64,000 bases of DNA from positions 2,314,001 through 2,378,000 of the forward strand of contig NZ_CP050022.2 of the NCBI RefSeq assembly GCF_011602485.2. The letters are read 5' to 3'. Position 1 is the stretch's first letter, and every line of letters starts with the position of its first letter. Positions 27,119 to 35,788 of this stretch are shown piece by piece. The position numbers were made by a program, and so were the translations under genes. Source of the DNA: Bradyrhizobium sp. 1(2017). Lineage in GTDB: Bacteria; Pseudomonadota; Alphaproteobacteria; Rhizobiales; Xanthobacteraceae. The notes below the pieces were generated by a model. That model had not been told where the DNA came from. It searched no databases and worked only from the letters and a program-made list of their open reading frames with translations.

Positions 27119-27514
27119 TCAGGCCGCTGATGCGGCGTGCACGCGAATGCGGCCGTCGTCATCCACGACGATCGGAATGGCATCGAGGGCGCAGTTCAGG
27201 CCCAGTCCCTCGACGCCGGTGCCATCCTGAACGCGAAATCCGGCGCTGTGATTGGTGCAGCGAAGCACCGTGCCGTCCGCACTCAGCAGATTGTCGCCGC
27301 GATGATCGAGCGGCAGGTACTGATGGGGGCATGCATTGACATAGGCGGCGAGAGTGCCCGCCGACCTCACGATCAGGACCGGAAAATCAGCCGGGCCGAA
27401 CTTGATGGATCTGAAGCTCCCTTCGCCGATGTCATGGGCGTTGCACAGAACGCTTCCTTCGGCCGGAGCGCCGCGATAGCTCTTCCACGCGTCGGGTATG
27501 GCTGCCTCCTTCAA
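27119..27514 (-). CDS. Rieske [2Fe-2S] ferredoxin-like protein
   Basis: A 131-residue soluble Rieske protein. The cluster ligands are CPHQYLPLDH (Cys and His) and, 20 residues on, CTNHSAGF (Cys and His). No transmembrane segment is present, so it resembles the ferredoxins of ring-hydroxylating systems or NirD-like proteins. Its TTG start at 27514 shares bases with the TGA stop of hpd, giving a TTGA overlap and probable translational coupling. HPD enzymes need no ferredoxin, so the partner is unclear; it may protect or re-reduce iron in HPD or serve an oxygenase elsewhere. Confidence 0.8.
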   Translation of the reverse strand: MKEAAIPDAWKSYRGAPAEGSVLCNAHDIGEGSFRSIKFGPADFPVLIVRSAGTLAAYVNACPHQYLPLDHRGDNLLSADGTVLRCTNHSAGFRVQDGTGVEGLGLNCALDAIPIVVDDDGRIRVHAASAA

Positions 27515-28614
27515 GACGCCTTCAGCACGCCGCGCTGGATCTGATCGGCCTCGATACTCTCGAACAGGGCCTTGAAGTTGCCCTCGCCGAAGCCGTCATC
27601 TCCCTTCCGCTGGATGAACTCGAAGAAGATCGGGCCGATCACGGTCTTGGAGAAGATCTGGAGCAGGATGCGGGTCAGCCCGCCATTCACCACGCCTTCG
27701 CCGTCGATGAGGATGCCGTGCTTGCGCATGCGCTCGAGCGGCTCGGTGTGGCCCTTCACGCGGTCGAACGATTTGTCGTAGTAGATCGAGGGCGGGCCCG
27801 GCATGAATTCGAGCCCGCGACCGGCGATGGCGTCGGTCGCCGCATAGATGTCGTCGGTGCCGACGGCGATGTGCTGGATGCCTTCGCCCTTGTACTGACG
27901 CAGATATTCCTCGATCTGGCTCTTGTCGTCGGCGCTTTCGTTGATGGGAATCCGGATCTTGCCGCAGGGTGACGTCAATGCGCGCGAGGTCAGGCCGGTC
28001 AGCTTGCCGGAGATGTCGAAATAGCGGATCTCGCGGAAATTGAACGTCCGGCTGTAGAACTTGTACCAGGTGTCCATGTTGCCGCGCATCACGTTGTGCG
28101 TGAGGTGATCGAGATAATAGAATCCCACGCCCTTCGGTGTTGGGTCGGCCTCGCCGGTCCAGTCATACTCGGCCGAATAGGGCGAGCCCTTCGCGCCATA
28201 GGTCTCGACCAGATACAGCAGCGATCCGCCGATGCCGACCACGGCCGGCACGTCGAGCGACTTGTCGTTGCCGGTATATTCGGTGCCGCCGAGTTCGAGG
28301 ACGCGCTTCAGGGCGTGCTTGGCATCGACGACGCGCCAGGCCATCGCCGGTGCGCAGGGCCCGTGCTCGGCGACGAAGCGGGCGGCATGGGAGTTCGGCT
28401 CCCGGTTCAGGACGTAATTGATCGTGCCCTGGCGCCAGACGGAGATGTCCCTGGTCTTGTGCCGGGCGACCTCGGTGTAGCCCATCTGCTCGAACAGCTT
28501 GGCGAGCTTCTCCGGCTCGGGATGGGCGAACTCGACGAACTCGAAGCCATCCGTGCCGGCCGGATTGGCTGCCGAAATCGTGGCGGGTGGGGCATCGTGA
28601 GGGAAGGGGCCCAA
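27511..28614 (-). CDS. hpd: 4-hydroxyphenylpyruvate dioxygenase
   Basis: A 367-residue Fe(II) enzyme converting 4-hydroxyphenylpyruvate to homogentisate in tyrosine degradation. The N-terminal module starts GTDGFEFVEFAHPEP. The catalytic C-terminal module has the three iron ligands in LDHLTHNVMRG, GIQHIAVGT and the C-terminal helix segment EFIQRKGDDGFGEGNF. The start is TTG at 28614: GCAGGAG lies 5 bases upstream and bacterial homologues begin MGPFPHDAP. A longer reading to 28734 has no support. It is divergent from the Lrp-type regulator and overlaps the Rieske gene. Homogentisate dioxygenase is not in the window. Confidence 0.93.
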   Translation of the reverse strand: MGPFPHDAPPATISAANPAGTDGFEFVEFAHPEPEKLAKLFEQMGYTEVARHKTRDISVWRQGTINYVLNREPNSHAARFVAEHGPCAPAMAWRVVDAKHALKRVLELGGTEYTGNDKSLDVPAVVGIGGSLLYLVETYGAKGSPYSAEYDWTGEADPTPKGVGFYYLDHLTHNVMRGNMDTWYKFYSRTFNFREIRYFDISGKLTGLTSRALTSPCGKIRIPINESADDKSQIEEYLRQYKGEGIQHIAVGTDDIYAATDAIAGRGLEFMPGPPSIYYDKSFDRVKGHTEPLERMRKHGILIDGEGVVNGGLTRILLQIFSKTVIGPIFFEFIQRKGDDGFGEGNFKALFESIEADQIQRGVLKAS

Positions 28615-28753
28615 TGTCGCGCTCCTGCAACGGTATGTGATCCGGTGAGAAATATACTGCCGGCCCGCTGCACGATCCCCGCAAAATCCGCTCGACAATG
28701 CCGAGATATGCGTGAAACATGCGGACAGGAGCATTTATGTGCAAGGATCACGC
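28615..28753. promoter_or_regulatory. Divergent promoter region of hpd and the Lrp-type regulator
   Basis: A 139-base spacer between hpd and the Lrp/AsnC gene. It is richer in A/T than its surroundings (GAGAAATATACTGC, CATTTATGTGC). GATATGCGTGAAACATGC is an imperfect inverted repeat, the kind of site Lrp proteins bind. Divergent Lrp regulators usually sense the amino acid whose breakdown gene they face, here presumably tyrosine or a related compound. Confidence 0.5.
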
Positions 28754-29299
28754 ATGGATCGGTTCGACGTCAAATTGCTGCAGGCGCTTCAGTCCGACGG
28801 CCGCTTGTCGAACTTCGAGCTGGCCGATGTTGTCGGCTTGTCGGCCTCGCAATGTTCGCGCCGCCGTGCGGCGCTCGAGAATGCCGGCACGATCGCGAGC
28901 TATCATGCGCATCTCGATCGCGAAGCGCTTGGCCTCGGCATCGTCGTGTTCGTGCAGGTGACGCTCGCAACGCACTCGCCGGACAATTCGAGGCGCTTCC
29001 CCAAGTTGATCGAGAGCCTGGATGAGGTGCAGGAGGCGTATGCGCTGACCGGCGAGGCGGACTACCTCATCAAGGTGACGATCACCGACCTGAAGGCGCT
29101 GTCACGCCTGCTCAACGAGGTGTTCCTGCCGCACGACAGCGTTGCGCATGTGCGCTCGTCCATCGTTCTCAATCGCCTGAAGCAAACGTCCCAATTGCCG
29201 CTCGGGCATCTGATGCCTGCCGACAACAGCAAGGCAGGCAATGCTCGGTCCCGAGGCAACGCTCGCCCCCGGGGCAAGCGGACGATGAAGGCAAGGTAA
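28754..29299 (+). CDS. Lrp/AsnC family transcriptional regulator
   Basis: A 181-residue regulator. MDRFDVKLLQALQSDGRLSNFELADVVGLSASQCSRRRAALENAG is the N-terminal winged helix of this family, in which the recognition helix is SASQCSRRR. The C-terminal RAM domain (IVVFVQVTL through EAYALTGEADYLIKVTI) binds an amino-acid effector and mediates oligomers. The last ~30 residues are a basic tail (ARSRGNARPRGKRTMKAR). AAGGA precedes the ATG at 28754. It is divergent from hpd and most likely controls it and perhaps itself. Confidence 0.9.
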   Translation: MDRFDVKLLQALQSDGRLSNFELADVVGLSASQCSRRRAALENAGTIASYHAHLDREALGLGIVVFVQVTLATHSPDNSRRFPKLIESLDEVQEAYALTGEADYLIKVTITDLKALSRLLNEVFLPHDSVAHVRSSIVLNRLKQTSQLPLGHLMPADNSKAGNARSRGNARPRGKRTMKAR

Positions 29300-29334
29300 G
29301 GCGTCTCACGCCGACATGGAGGTTTCGTCGCCGC

Positions 29335-30222
29335 CTATCCCTCGTACTGGTCCGGACCCATCGCCCATGATGCTTCATCGTGGCCGAACGCGTAGTTCCG
29401 GTTGTTGATCGCCGGATTGCGGTTGACCATCGGGCGCATGAACATCGGGTGGGTGGCGCTGCGCACCTCGTGCTCGACGGTGAAGAGATGCCTGCCGCTA
29501 TCGAGATCGACGATGTCGCAGAACCGGTACTGATATTGATTGTCCTCGCGGGAGACCAGGTCGCGCGCCAGCAGCTTGCGGTAGGGGCCGGAGAAGTCGG
29601 TGATGTACATCTGAACGTGGTGGCCGTCATACTCGCCTTGCGGACGATCGGTCTCCCGGAACAACAGATGCTGGTCGCGGCCGGTCTTTACCGCTGCAAC
29701 CGTACCGTCGCCGTCCTGCAGGGTCGCGGGCATGCCCATGATCTCGGGATAGAACGCGCAGATGCCGGCTGCGGAGCCCACCGGCACGTCGAACTCGACA
29801 TAGGGAATGCCGAGCGCGATGCGCCCGAAGCGCGCCGGGTCCGGCTCGTAGCAGCGCAGGCGGTTGCCCCACGGGCAGGTCGCCTCGACATGGTCGTTAT
29901 GCGCGGTGAATGTGAAGGCCGTGCCCTCGAGCTTCGCCGCGACCGACGCCAGGCGCGCCAGCAGTGCCTCGCGGCCCGCGATGACCAGTCCGATATGGCC
30001 GCGCAGCACCTGCGGCCGGCCGCTCGGCAAGTGAAACTGGCTGCGCCCGGCATTGATCCACATGTTGGTGTCGGACACCATCAGATAGGGATCGCGGGTG
30101 AGGCCGAGGCCGGTGACGTAGAACAGGGTCGCCAGCCGCTGGTCCGGGACCTGGACGTTGACGTGCTCGAAATGGATAGCATTGCCGAGATCTTCTGCGG
30201 ATCGGTCGAATTGTTGCGGCAT
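29335..30222 (-). CDS. VOC superfamily protein (two-module, dioxygenase-like)
   Basis: A 295-residue protein with two VOC modules. IHFEHVNVQVPDQRLATLFYVTGLG begins the first and IPYVEFDVPVGSAAGICAFYPEI the second; GHHVQMYITDF and TVEHEVRSATHPMF follow. The architecture matches extradiol dioxygenase-like proteins, but the ligand triad is not clearly complete: His18 and His near 205 are candidates. It could be a ring-cleavage enzyme, a glyoxalase-like isomerase or a binding protein. It converges on the Lrp-type gene and sits beside the aromatic catabolism genes, which favours a role there. Confidence 0.72.
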   Translation of the reverse strand: MPQQFDRSAEDLGNAIHFEHVNVQVPDQRLATLFYVTGLGLTRDPYLMVSDTNMWINAGRSQFHLPSGRPQVLRGHIGLVIAGREALLARLASVAAKLEGTAFTFTAHNDHVEATCPWGNRLRCYEPDPARFGRIALGIPYVEFDVPVGSAAGICAFYPEIMGMPATLQDGDGTVAAVKTGRDQHLLFRETDRPQGEYDGHHVQMYITDFSGPYRKLLARDLVSREDNQYQYRFCDIVDLDSGRHLFTVEHEVRSATHPMFMRPMVNRNPAINNRNYAFGHDEASWAMGPDQYEG

Positions 30223-30388
30223 GGCTGCGTGCTTCTCGCTGGGGGACGGACGAACCCATCCTAGAGCAGAATTTCCGCCAGCCGAAACTGGTCGCCGATC
30301 ACTTCTTCAGGGCATGGCCCTGTGCCCATTGCCGTCTTGCTGCGGCGGCCAGTCCCTGTAATCTGACCAAAACAATGGGAAGGGACCG

Positions 30389-31576
30389 ATGGGAGGAGTT
30401 CTGGAAGGCGTCCGCGTCCTCGATTTCGGACGCTATATCGCCGGGCCATATTGCGCGACCTTGCTGGCCGAATTCGGCGCCGAGGTCATCCGCGTGGAAA
30501 AGCGCGAGGGCAGCGAGGACCGCTTCGTGGCGCCGGTCGGCGAGAATGGCGAAGGCGCGCTGTTCCTCCAGGTCAATCGCAACAAGAAGTGCATCACGCT
30601 CGATCCGATGAAGGCGGAAGGGCAGGAGGTGATGCGCCGCCTGATTGCGACCGCGGACGTGGTCGTCGCCAACCTTCCGCCGCAGACCCTGCGGGCGATG
30701 AAGCTCGATTACGAATCGCTGAAGGCGGTCAAGCCGGACATCATCCTGACGACGGCCACCGCGTTCGGCGGGCCGGGTCCCTGGTCCGACCGGGTCGGCT
30801 TCGACGGCGTCGGGCAGGTGATGTCGGGCGCGGTCTACATGACGGGCGCGGGCGATCCGCCGTACCGGGCCTCGGTGAACTGGGTCGATTTCGGCACCGC
30901 GCTACATTGCGCGTTCGGAACGCTCGCCGCGCTGATCGAGCGCGGCAAATCCGGGCGCGGGCAGATCGTCGAGGGCGCGCTGCTCGCAACCGCCTTGTCC
31001 TTTACCAATGCCACGCTGATCGAGCAGGCCGTCATCAACGTCAACCGCGTGCCGACGGGCAATCTTGGCCAGACCTCGGCTCCCGCCGACATCTACCGCA
31101 CCAAGGACGGCTGGGTGCTGTGCCAGGTCACGGGGCATCCGCTGTTCAAGCGCTGGGCGAAGCTGATGGGCGAGGAAGAGTTTTGGCTGAACGACCCGCG
31201 CTTTGCCGACGACATCAGCCGCGGCAACAACGGACCCGTCATCAGCGAGCGGATGGCGCGCTGGTGCGCCGAGCGCACCACGCAGGAGGCCGTCGACACG
31301 CTGGGACGTGCGATGATTCCGACCGGACCCGTCCTCAGCCCGCAACAGGCGCTGGATCATCCCCACATCCGCGCCGCCGGCTTCATGCAGGACGTCGATT
31401 ATCCCGGCCTGCCGAAACACGCGCCGGTGTCGCGCGCCGCCGTCCGCCTGTCGGAAACGCCGGGCGAGATCGCAACGCGCCCGCCGACGCTCGGCGAACA
31501 CACCGATCTCGTTCTGGCGGAGCTCGGCTACGACCGGGCCGCGATCGCCGCGCTTCGGCAGGGCGGTATCGTCTAG
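30389..31576 (+). CDS. Class III CoA transferase (CaiB/BaiF family)
   Basis: A 395-residue CoA transferase. GVLEGVRVLDFGRYIAGPYCATLLAEFGAEVIRVEKREG is the characteristic N-terminus. NRNKKCITLD follows, and VNWVDFGTALHCAFGTLAAL holds the Asp that forms the aspartyl-CoA anhydride intermediate (as in formyl-CoA transferase). Family members move CoA between carboxylic acids such as succinate and an organic acid. GGAAGGGA precedes the ATG. Its place next to hpd and hpaD suggests an aromatic or dicarboxylic acid substrate, but this is inference. Confidence 0.88.
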   Translation: MGGVLEGVRVLDFGRYIAGPYCATLLAEFGAEVIRVEKREGSEDRFVAPVGENGEGALFLQVNRNKKCITLDPMKAEGQEVMRRLIATADVVVANLPPQTLRAMKLDYESLKAVKPDIILTTATAFGGPGPWSDRVGFDGVGQVMSGAVYMTGAGDPPYRASVNWVDFGTALHCAFGTLAALIERGKSGRGQIVEGALLATALSFTNATLIEQAVINVNRVPTGNLGQTSAPADIYRTKDGWVLCQVTGHPLFKRWAKLMGEEEFWLNDPRFADDISRGNNGPVISERMARWCAERTTQEAVDTLGRAMIPTGPVLSPQQALDHPHIRAAGFMQDVDYPGLPKHAPVSRAAVRLSETPGEIATRPPTLGEHTDLVLAELGYDRAAIAALRQGGIV

Positions 31577-31759
31577 CGAGGCCGGTGTCTCGAAGGGCCG
31601 CGCGTCACGGCAAATGCTTCAATGCCCGTGCCGCCAGCCGGAGGTGCCGATCAGAACGCGCGCCATGGGTCACGTGCCATCCATTGTCCTTTGCCGGATG
31701 GGAACGTCCGTGCGGCCGACACGTTGCTCGGTAGCTTGACTGACGCAGGACCGGAACCG

Positions 31760-31978
31760 ATGTACGCGCTGTTCGAAGGCAACAAGCAGATCGGCGATCC
31801 CTTTCCCACCGAGAAGGAGGTGTGGGAGGCCGCCTTGATCGAGGGACTGGTGACCGACGTACCCGTCGCGGACGCGGAGGGCGGCGGCCGCCTGCGCCCC
31901 ACCGGCTACCACGTCGCGCAGGTGGATGAGAATTTCGCGCCGCGGCCGGAATGGAAGCTGCCGCGCGAGATCTCCTGA
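31760..31978 (+). CDS. Small conserved-looking hypothetical protein
   Basis: A 72-residue soluble protein, MYALFEGNKQIGDPFPTE at the N-terminus and a C-terminal RPEWKLPREIS. AGGA lies 9 bases before the ATG. Codon use is normal for the region. No motif, membrane segment or Cys pair suggests a role. It ends 7 bases before the convergent M20 hydrolase gene. I do not recognise a family. Confidence 0.6.
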   Translation: MYALFEGNKQIGDPFPTEKEVWEAALIEGLVTDVPVADAEGGGRLRPTGYHVAQVDENFAPRPEWKLPREIS

Positions 31979-31984
31979 GCGGGC

Positions 31985-33133
31985 CTAATTCGACACCAGC
32001 GCCGTCTTGGCGACCTCGGCCATCCAGCTGGAGGCGACCGGAAGGATCGCGTCGTTGAAATCATAGCGCGGGCCGTGCAGCTCCGCGCCGTCGCGCAAGG
32101 GTCCGTTGCCGATCCAGACGAAGGCACCGGGCCGCTGCTGGAGATAGAACGCAAAATCCTCGCCGGCCATGCTGGGCGCGAGGTCGCGACGCACGGGAGC
32201 CTTCACCTTTTCCGCGGCGATGCGGGCAAGGCCCGCTTCCGCCGGCGTGTTGATCACCACACCCACACCCCAGACGATCTCGGGCGTGACCTTGACGCCG
32301 AAGCTCGTCGCAATGCCGGCGCAGGTGCGCTCGATCCCGTCGAGGATGGTGTCCTTGACCGCGTCACGGTGGTATCGCAGCGTGCCGCGGATGGTCACGC
32401 GGCCGGCGATCTGGTTCGCTGCGGTGCCGCCTTCGATCATGCACAGCGAGAGCACGGCGGTGTCGAGCGGATCGACGCCGCGCGAGGTGATCGATTGCAG
32501 CGCCACGATCAAATGGCCCGCCGCCACCACCGGATCGCGCGTCAGGTGCGGCATGCCGGCATGTCCGGCATGGCCCTCGATGGTGATGGTGACGCGCCCG
32601 CCGGAGGCCATGACGACGCCGTCATGCACCGCGATGGTGCCGGCGGCAAGGCCTGGCCAGTTGTGGAAACCGAACACCCGCTCCATCGGAAAGCGGTCGA
32701 ACAGCCCGGCCGCGACCATCGCGCGGGAGCCGCCAAAACCCTCCTCGGCCGGCTGGAAGATGAAATCGACCGTACCGCTCCAATCGGTGTCGGCGGCGAG
32801 CAGCGCCGCTGCGCCGAGCAGCGAAGTGGTGTGGCCGTCATGACCGCAGGCATGCATGATGCCTGGGGTCGTCGAGGCGTAGGGCAGGCCGGTGTCCTCG
32901 GTGATCGGCAGCGCGTCCATGTCGGCGCGCAAGCCGACCCGCCTCATCGCATGCCCGCGCGTCAACGTCGCGACGATGCCATGCCCGCCGATGCCTGCCA
33001 CGAAGGGAATGCCGAGTTCGGTGAGCCTGTCCTGCACGTAGGCGGCGGTGGCTTTTTCCTGGAGCGACAATTCAGGGTGCGCATGCAGGTGCTGGCGCCA
33101 CTGGGTCAGTTTCTGGTGCAACTCGGGCGTCAA
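31985..33133 (-). CDS. M20 amidohydrolase (hippurate/N-acyl-amino-acid hydrolase type)
   Basis: A 382-residue di-metal amidohydrolase. Metal ligands are seen in HACGHDGHTTSLLGAA, PAEEGFGGSRAMV and FHNWPG, and the lid dimerisation domain lies between. This is the M20D pattern of hippurate hydrolases and IAA-amino-acid hydrolases, which free an acid from an amino-acid conjugate. The start is TTG at 33133: in-frame sequence upstream meets a stop before any ATG. It is the last of three genes on this strand, after an enolase-superfamily enzyme and another M20 peptidase, so the set probably processes an acylated or racemised peptide or amino acid. Confidence 0.85.
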   Translation of the reverse strand: MTPELHQKLTQWRQHLHAHPELSLQEKATAAYVQDRLTELGIPFVAGIGGHGIVATLTRGHAMRRVGLRADMDALPITEDTGLPYASTTPGIMHACGHDGHTTSLLGAAALLAADTDWSGTVDFIFQPAEEGFGGSRAMVAAGLFDRFPMERVFGFHNWPGLAAGTIAVHDGVVMASGGRVTITIEGHAGHAGMPHLTRDPVVAAGHLIVALQSITSRGVDPLDTAVLSLCMIEGGTAANQIAGRVTIRGTLRYHRDAVKDTILDGIERTCAGIATSFGVKVTPEIVWGVGVVINTPAEAGLARIAAEKVKAPVRRDLAPSMAGEDFAFYLQQRPGAFVWIGNGPLRDGAELHGPRYDFNDAILPVASSWMAEVAKTALVSN

Positions 33134-33215
33134 GGGAAAGGCTTTCGTAAGGTGTTGGTGCTGCCATCATAGCGGAACAATTGAGCCTGATCGCAGCCAG
33201 GAAGACGGGGATCTC

Positions 33216-33237
33216 CCTCTTCCGCAAGCGGGAGAGG
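33216..33237. repeat. Single palindrome of the REP family
   Basis: CCTCTTCCGCAAGCGGGAGA plus GG lies between two minus-strand genes. It differs in one base from the palindrome at 8705-8726. It is a lone half of the larger extragenic repeat. Confidence 0.65.
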
Positions 33238-33249
33238 TGCAGCAGAGCC

Positions 33250-34338
33250 CTACGGGATCAGCTTCGCCAGCCCCTTCCAATCAAAGCCGATGCCGTGGCC
33301 GGGCCGGTCAGGCGCGAGCGCCATGCCGTCCTTCAGCACCAGCGGATGATCGATATACGTGTCGAGCCCAAAACCGTGTGCCTCCAGATACGAACGATTC
33401 GGGCACGCCGCGAGCAGGTGCACGGTGATGTCGTGCGCGCCGTGGCTGGTGACGGGCAGGTTGAAGGCCTCCGCCAGCCGCGCGATCTTCATGAATGCGC
33501 TCACGCCGCCGCAATTGGTGACGTCCGGTTCGGGATAGGACACCGCGCCGCTGGCAATGTAGTTCTTGAACTCCCAGAGCGAGCGCAGATTTTCGCCCGC
33601 CGCGATCGGCACGCCGCCGGCCTGCATGATCCGCGCGTGGCCTGCGACGTCGTCGGGGATGATCGGCTCCTCGAGCCAGGTGAGGTCGTAGGGAACGAAG
33701 GCACGGGCGGCGCGGATGGCCTCCTCGACGGTCCATTTCATGTTGGCGTCCGCCATCAGCGGAAATCCGTCGCCGAGGTGCTGTCGCATCGCGGAGACCT
33801 TCGCGACGTCGGATTTCAGGTCGGGCCGGCCGACCTTCATCTTGATGGCGCGAAACCCCTTGGCGAGATTGCCGTCGGTCTGCTTGAGCAGCGCATCGAC
33901 GGAGAGATCGAGGTCGATGCCGCCGGCATAGCACGGCACCCGCGCGTCGAAGCCGCCGAGCAGGCGGAACAGCGGCAGCTTGGCGCGCCGCGCCTTCAAA
34001 TCCCACAACGCGATGTCGAGCGCGGAGAGCGCCAGCACCACCGGCCCGCCGCGGCCGCCATAATGCAGCGCCCACCAGAGATGATGCCAGATCGCTTCGG
34101 TATCGTCGGCCTCGCGTCCTTCGATCAGCGCGGGAATCTCGCGCTTGAGGATGTCGGCGACGGCGCTGCCATTGCGGCCGACGGTGTAAGTGTAGCCGAC
34201 GCCCTCGGCGCCATCCCCGTCACGGACGCGGCAGGTGATCAGCTCGAACGCCGCGATCTCGCCATGAGTGGAATCGGAGAGCGTGACGGGGAGGGGGATC
34301 CGGTAGAATCCGGTCTCGGTCGTTGCGATGCGCGCCAT
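33250..34338 (-). CDS. Enolase-superfamily enzyme (mandelate racemase/muconate lactonizing type)
   Basis: A 362-residue alpha/beta-barrel enzyme that abstracts a proton alpha to a carboxylate. AIKMKVGRPD gives the KxK acid/base, DANMKW, WLEEPIIPDD and AAGENL the three metal ligands. PDVTNCGG and SHGAHDITVHLLA provide an Asp-His dyad as in the mandelate racemase subgroup. Racemase, dehydratase or cycloisomerase activity is possible. AGGAAG lies upstream of the ATG at 34338. It lies between two M20 hydrolase genes on the same strand; racemases or epimerases next to peptidases often act on amino-acid derivatives. Confidence 0.85.
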   Translation of the reverse strand: MARIATTETGFYRIPLPVTLSDSTHGEIAAFELITCRVRDGDGAEGVGYTYTVGRNGSAVADILKREIPALIEGREADDTEAIWHHLWWALHYGGRGGPVVLALSALDIALWDLKARRAKLPLFRLLGGFDARVPCYAGGIDLDLSVDALLKQTDGNLAKGFRAIKMKVGRPDLKSDVAKVSAMRQHLGDGFPLMADANMKWTVEEAIRAARAFVPYDLTWLEEPIIPDDVAGHARIMQAGGVPIAAGENLRSLWEFKNYIASGAVSYPEPDVTNCGGVSAFMKIARLAEAFNLPVTSHGAHDITVHLLAACPNRSYLEAHGFGLDTYIDHPLVLKDGMALAPDRPGHGIGFDWKGLAKLIP

Positions 34339-34410
34339 GTTTTCTTCCTGATTTTGTTGCAGGCTAGGACGATGCGCGGCGCCCGGCAAGCGCGCGCCGC
34401 GCAAGGCACC

Positions 34411-35604
34411 TCACCGCATCGTCGCGAGCTGCACCGCCAGCGTGCAGGCGCGGTCGTATTCGTCGAGGTTGATCCACTCGTCGATCGTGTGCGCCTCGTT
34501 CTGCCCGGCGCCGAAGGTCACGGTCGGAACGCCGTGGCGGACCATCCAATTGGCATCCAGGCCGCCATTGGCCGCGCGCACGTTCGGAGTTCCGCCGACG
34601 GCGGAGACCGCCTCGATCGCGCGTTTGACCACGGGCAGGCTCTCCTTCATGCGGAACGGATAATAGTCGGTCTCGGCCTTGAACTTGACCTTGCCGGACT
34701 TGCCTTGCGCGTTGGTCACCTTCTTGGCCGCCTTCTCGAACGCGGCCTTGTAGGCTTTCGTGATCTCCTTGAAGAATTTTCCGTCATGGCTGCGGCTTTC
34801 GCCGCGCACATGCACGTAGTCGGTGACGACATTGGTGGCATCGCCCGCGGGGCGGCCATCGCCGCCGGTGACAGGGCCGACATTGCTGGTGCCTTGCTTC
34901 TTGCCCTTCACCACCTTGCCGAACCAGCCGCCGGCCTTCACCTCGGCCAGCGCGAGCGCCATGATCATGGTCGAGGAGATGCCGCGCTCCGGCGCGACGC
35001 CGGCATGCGAGGCGCGGCCGAAAATCTCGACGGTCCAGCGATCGGCGCCGACCGCGCCGATGACGACGTTGGAGGCGGAGCCGCCGTCATAATTGAAGGC
35101 CATCGTGGGCGAGCCGAGCTCGTCGAGCTTGACGTGGCGCGCACCGTAGAGCCCGCTCTCCTCGCGCACGCAGAACAGAAGCGTGATCGGCGGATGGTCG
35201 AGCTTCTGCTTTTCGAGCTCCGCGGCCAGCGTCACCAGCACGCCGCAGCCGCAGCGGTTGTCGCCGCCGAGCGCGGTCCTGGCCTCGTTGACGATCTTGC
35301 GCCCCGACTGCTTCGGCTTGGCGCCGGCACAGAGCGGCACGGTGTCCATGTGGGTCATGAACATGATGCGCGGCTGGTTGTGCAGCGCGCCGCGGCCGGG
35401 CAGGTCGACGATGAGGTTGCCGGTCTCGGTCGGAACGGGAATGCGGCTGTTGGCATCGTCGAGCCGGATCGCCTTCGCCGGAACGCCGCCCTCCTTCAGG
35501 GCGGCGGTGAGCTCGCGCCCGATCGCCGCCTCCTGTCCGGTGACGCCTTCCACAGACAGGAAGCGCATGAGGCGATCGGTGGCGGCTTTGGTGTCGACAG
35601 GCAT
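34411..35604 (-). CDS. M20-family metallopeptidase (PepT-like)
   Basis: A 397-residue zinc peptidase. FMTHMDTVP holds the first His-Asp pair, GGDNRCGCGVLVTL the bridging Asp and LLFCVREESGLYGA the catalytic Glu pair. NEAHTIDEWINLDE near the C-terminus gives the final His. A lid domain with RASHAGVAPERG lies between. The pattern fits tripeptidase-T or related M20/M25/M40 aminopeptidases in the cytoplasm. It is the first of a three-gene set with the enolase-superfamily enzyme and the M20 amidohydrolase. Confidence 0.85.
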   Translation of the reverse strand: MPVDTKAATDRLMRFLSVEGVTGQEAAIGRELTAALKEGGVPAKAIRLDDANSRIPVPTETGNLIVDLPGRGALHNQPRIMFMTHMDTVPLCAGAKPKQSGRKIVNEARTALGGDNRCGCGVLVTLAAELEKQKLDHPPITLLFCVREESGLYGARHVKLDELGSPTMAFNYDGGSASNVVIGAVGADRWTVEIFGRASHAGVAPERGISSTMIMALALAEVKAGGWFGKVVKGKKQGTSNVGPVTGGDGRPAGDATNVVTDYVHVRGESRSHDGKFFKEITKAYKAAFEKAAKKVTNAQGKSGKVKFKAETDYYPFRMKESLPVVKRAIEAVSAVGGTPNVRAANGGLDANWMVRHGVPTVTFGAGQNEAHTIDEWINLDEYDRACTLAVQLATMR

Positions 35605-35788
35605 GGATCTTCATTCCCCTTGGTGCGATGCCTGTCAGCATCCCCTGCGTCGCCCGGTTATGCAAGCTCGCCCCGACGCATGAGCGACGGCGCTGCGTTG
35701 CCAGGTGCGCATGGTGGCGAATACGGCGACGGCTGCCGCGATCCGCCGGCCGGGAGCATGCCTGCCGCAAATCGCTTTTCCGCGTGAT

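Noticed and set aside
33181..35787. An 868-codon plus-strand open frame
   Set aside because: It is the antisense of the enolase-superfamily and M20 genes, which have clear motifs; the plus-strand product has none.
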